Shown piece after piece: positions 62,793 through 64,000 of a DNA stretch of 64,000 nt. The stretch comes from an uncultured Chloroflexota bacterium (GTDB taxonomy: Bacteria; Chloroflexota; UBA11872; VXNJ01): the NCBI GenBank assembly GCA_913043205.1, contig CAJWLF010000008.1:1-64000 (forward strand). Direction: 5' to 3'. Each line of letters opens with the position of its first letter. Within the stretch, counting starts at the first letter, position 1. The translations under genes and the position numbers were made by a program. A model generated the notes under the pieces. It did no database searches and was not told the DNA's origin. It saw only the letters and a program-made list of their open reading frames with translations.

Positions 62793-64000
62793 GTGAAAAA
62801 GATTGTATTTGTCTTAGTATGTTCATTACTTGTCGTTAGCTGTGATGAATCAACTGCAACCACTGATAGAGTCGGTCTGACGACTCAGGTTTTAAAGCCC
62901 ACCCATACACAATCGTCCCAAATTAAATATGTGGAAAAACCGAAAACATCGACCGCAAATACAAAGGTGAACACCCCAGCTGACCCGAATCTAGATTTGG
63001 ACACACCGTCAACACCGAACACTATCTCCGAGGTCGTGCCGTCTAGTTCGGAGAAGGATCCAATGCAATTTGGCCCTGGAGGACTGGTAACCGATCTCGC
63101 ATCGTATGCCGACATTACTCCTCCAAAATTCTTCACAGCATCTCACGTCGATGTCAGCAGGATTGAACATGTATCAAAGTTCCGTTCTAGAGCAGGGCAC
63201 GATTATTCAGATTCTTTCGAATCATGCTGTTCTATGAAGCACTATTTTCAACATTTAGATTTCTACAACGCTGCGCTAGATAACCCTATTTATGCTGGCC
63301 ATGATGGGGTGGTCCTATACGTATGGAAATCAGAGGGACAGTATTCGCACGAATGGCGAGTGGATTACGAAAAGAATACAGGCAAGAAATGGCCGGAAGA
63401 CAGGTGGGATTATCAGATGTATATAAGACCTGACGCCGCTCCCTACATGTGGGTTCGATATCACCACGTCATGCCAGTTGACGGAATAATTGACACTATT
63501 GAGCCAGTGTCTGATCGAAATCTATTTCGTGGGAATGCTAGGCCAGCTACTCCGGGTTACAGAGTTAAAGCAGGTGATCTGATTGGCCATGGTCTAGGGG
63601 AAATTTCTTTAGAGCAGCACTTGGATGGCAATGGGGTTCCTTCCCCCTGTGTTACCGCATATGGAAGAACAGAAAGCAGAGCCGCAAATACTCCAGCTTG
63701 TTTAGCCAAACAAAGATTCCATTCAATGATCTTCCACTTAACCGATGAAGTGTTTGCCGAATACCAAAAACTGGGTGACTTCGAGAGGAACGATTTCATA
63801 ATACCTGCGTCGGAAGTTGTAAGTAGTCCTTATGTTTGCGAAGGTGAAAAGTTTGCCGTTCGAGGCACGGTAGATGAACCAGATGTTTATGTGAGATTGC
63901 AGGGAGCGGATCAAGAGCCCGCTCAGAAAGTTCTAAAAGCGACGGAAAACAGTGTTTTGACTTCAAAAGAAGCTTCAGGTGATGGTGTATTAGGTCCACT
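62793..64000 (+). CDS. Lipoprotein with a divergent M23-like domain, cut by the window edge
   Basis: This plus-strand gene runs off the right edge and is therefore missing from the track. From GTG 62793 with GAGG upstream it encodes a lipoprotein: KKIVFVLVCSLLVVSC is a clear signal and lipobox (Cys17). A Thr/Pro/Ser-rich linker (about 20-95) follows, then a domain with MKHYFQHLDFYN, PIYAGHDGVVLYVW, VKAGDLIGHGLGE and FHSMIFHL, which recalls the M23 layout of the 44.9-kb lipoprotein but with altered metal motifs. 402 residues are visible. It is probably surface-anchored; catalytic activity is doubtful. Confidence 0.7.
   Translation, partial: MKKIVFVLVCSLLVVSCDESTATTDRVGLTTQVLKPTHTQSSQIKYVEKPKTSTANTKVNTPADPNLDLDTPSTPNTISEVVPSSSEKDPMQFGPGGLVTDLASYADITPPKFFTASHVDVSRIEHVSKFRSRAGHDYSDSFESCCSMKHYFQHLDFYNAALDNPIYAGHDGVVLYVWKSEGQYSHEWRVDYEKNTGKKWPEDRWDYQMYIRPDAAPYMWVRYHHVMPVDGIIDTIEPVSDRNLFRGNARPATPGYRVKAGDLIGHGLGEISLEQHLDGNGVPSPCVTAYGRTESRAANTPACLAKQRFHSMIFHLTDEVFAEYQKLGDFERNDFIIPASEVVSSPYVCEGEKFAVRGTVDEPDVYVRLQGADQEPAQKVLKATENSVLTSKEASGDGVLGP

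Overview
The window looks like chromosomal DNA of a free-living, probably marine, uncultured Chloroflexota bacterium, most likely a SAR202-type Dehalococcoidia. This is inferred from gene content, since no rRNA is present. The pointers are two Chlor_Arch_YYY (DUF2298) membrane proteins next to a TIGR03663-type GT-C protein, the rpsF-ssb-rpsR order, ThyX instead of ThyA, and many sulfatases, PhyH dioxygenases, TPP enzymes and GMC/SDR/Gfo-Idh oxidoreductases. TGA is an ordinary stop in many genes. TTG and GTG starts are common and Shine-Dalgarno signals are often weak.

Layout. 1-8 kb: the end of a groS-groL operon, a LarA-type racemase, a cyclase-family hydrolase, a Xer-type recombinase, a purine nucleoside phosphorylase, a polyprenyl-phosphate sugar synthase-like GT2 and rsgA. 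8.4-13.3 kb: ispH, an RmlC-like cupin, and a three-gene operon (TPP decarboxylase-like, SelA-like PLP enzyme, RidA). 13.3-14.7 kb: a gene-poor stretch with nested inverted repeats, a very short minus-strand ORF with a full-length Shine-Dalgarno, and one orphan gene. 14.7-24.3 kb: a cell-envelope glycosylation cluster (YYY-GT-C fusion, YYY, TIGR03663, FAD oxidoreductase). 24.4-33.6 kb: mostly housekeeping (UbiG-like methyltransferase, thyX-comB, apt, obg, rpsF-ssb-rpsR) plus a PIG-L protein with a degenerate active site. 33.6-42.4 kb: a thioredoxin-fold lipoprotein, an OsmC-family gene with an in-frame TGA, a CGNR/GNAT pair, an AhpD-like protein, a second TPP enzyme, a rhamnose mutarotase/PhyH group and ferritin. 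42.6-60.3 kb: a catabolic accessory region with GMC oxidoreductase, MFS, Gfo/Idh, a third TPP enzyme, two sulfatases, a parallel beta-helix protein, an epoxide hydrolase, a lyase-like toroid protein, PhyH and SDR, and a decayed homocysteine methyltransferase. 60.3-64 kb: a tRNA-Leu 3'-end relic, MFS, a frameshifted small gene, a small dimeric-barrel-like protein and a lipoprotein cut by the window edge.

Main discovery. At 34711-35199 a complete OsmC/Ohr-family peroxiredoxin is split only by a TGA at codon 70, exactly where the family has its peroxidatic cysteine. A GC-rich stem with a UGGAG loop lies 25 nt downstream and fits the bacterial SECIS pattern. The second family cysteine is kept. 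This is most simply read as a selenocysteine-containing OsmC protein, which an ORF caller reports as a 106-aa truncated product.

How the genes may work together (inference). The GT2 synthase, IspH (isoprenoid supply) and the YYY/GT-C cluster could form one polyprenyl-phosphate-dependent glycosylation route. The SelA-like PLP enzyme would release an enamine/imine that RidA hydrolyses, with the TPP enzyme acting on the resulting 2-oxo acid. The 45-60 kb region reads as uptake and breakdown of sulfated or methylated sugar-like compounds.
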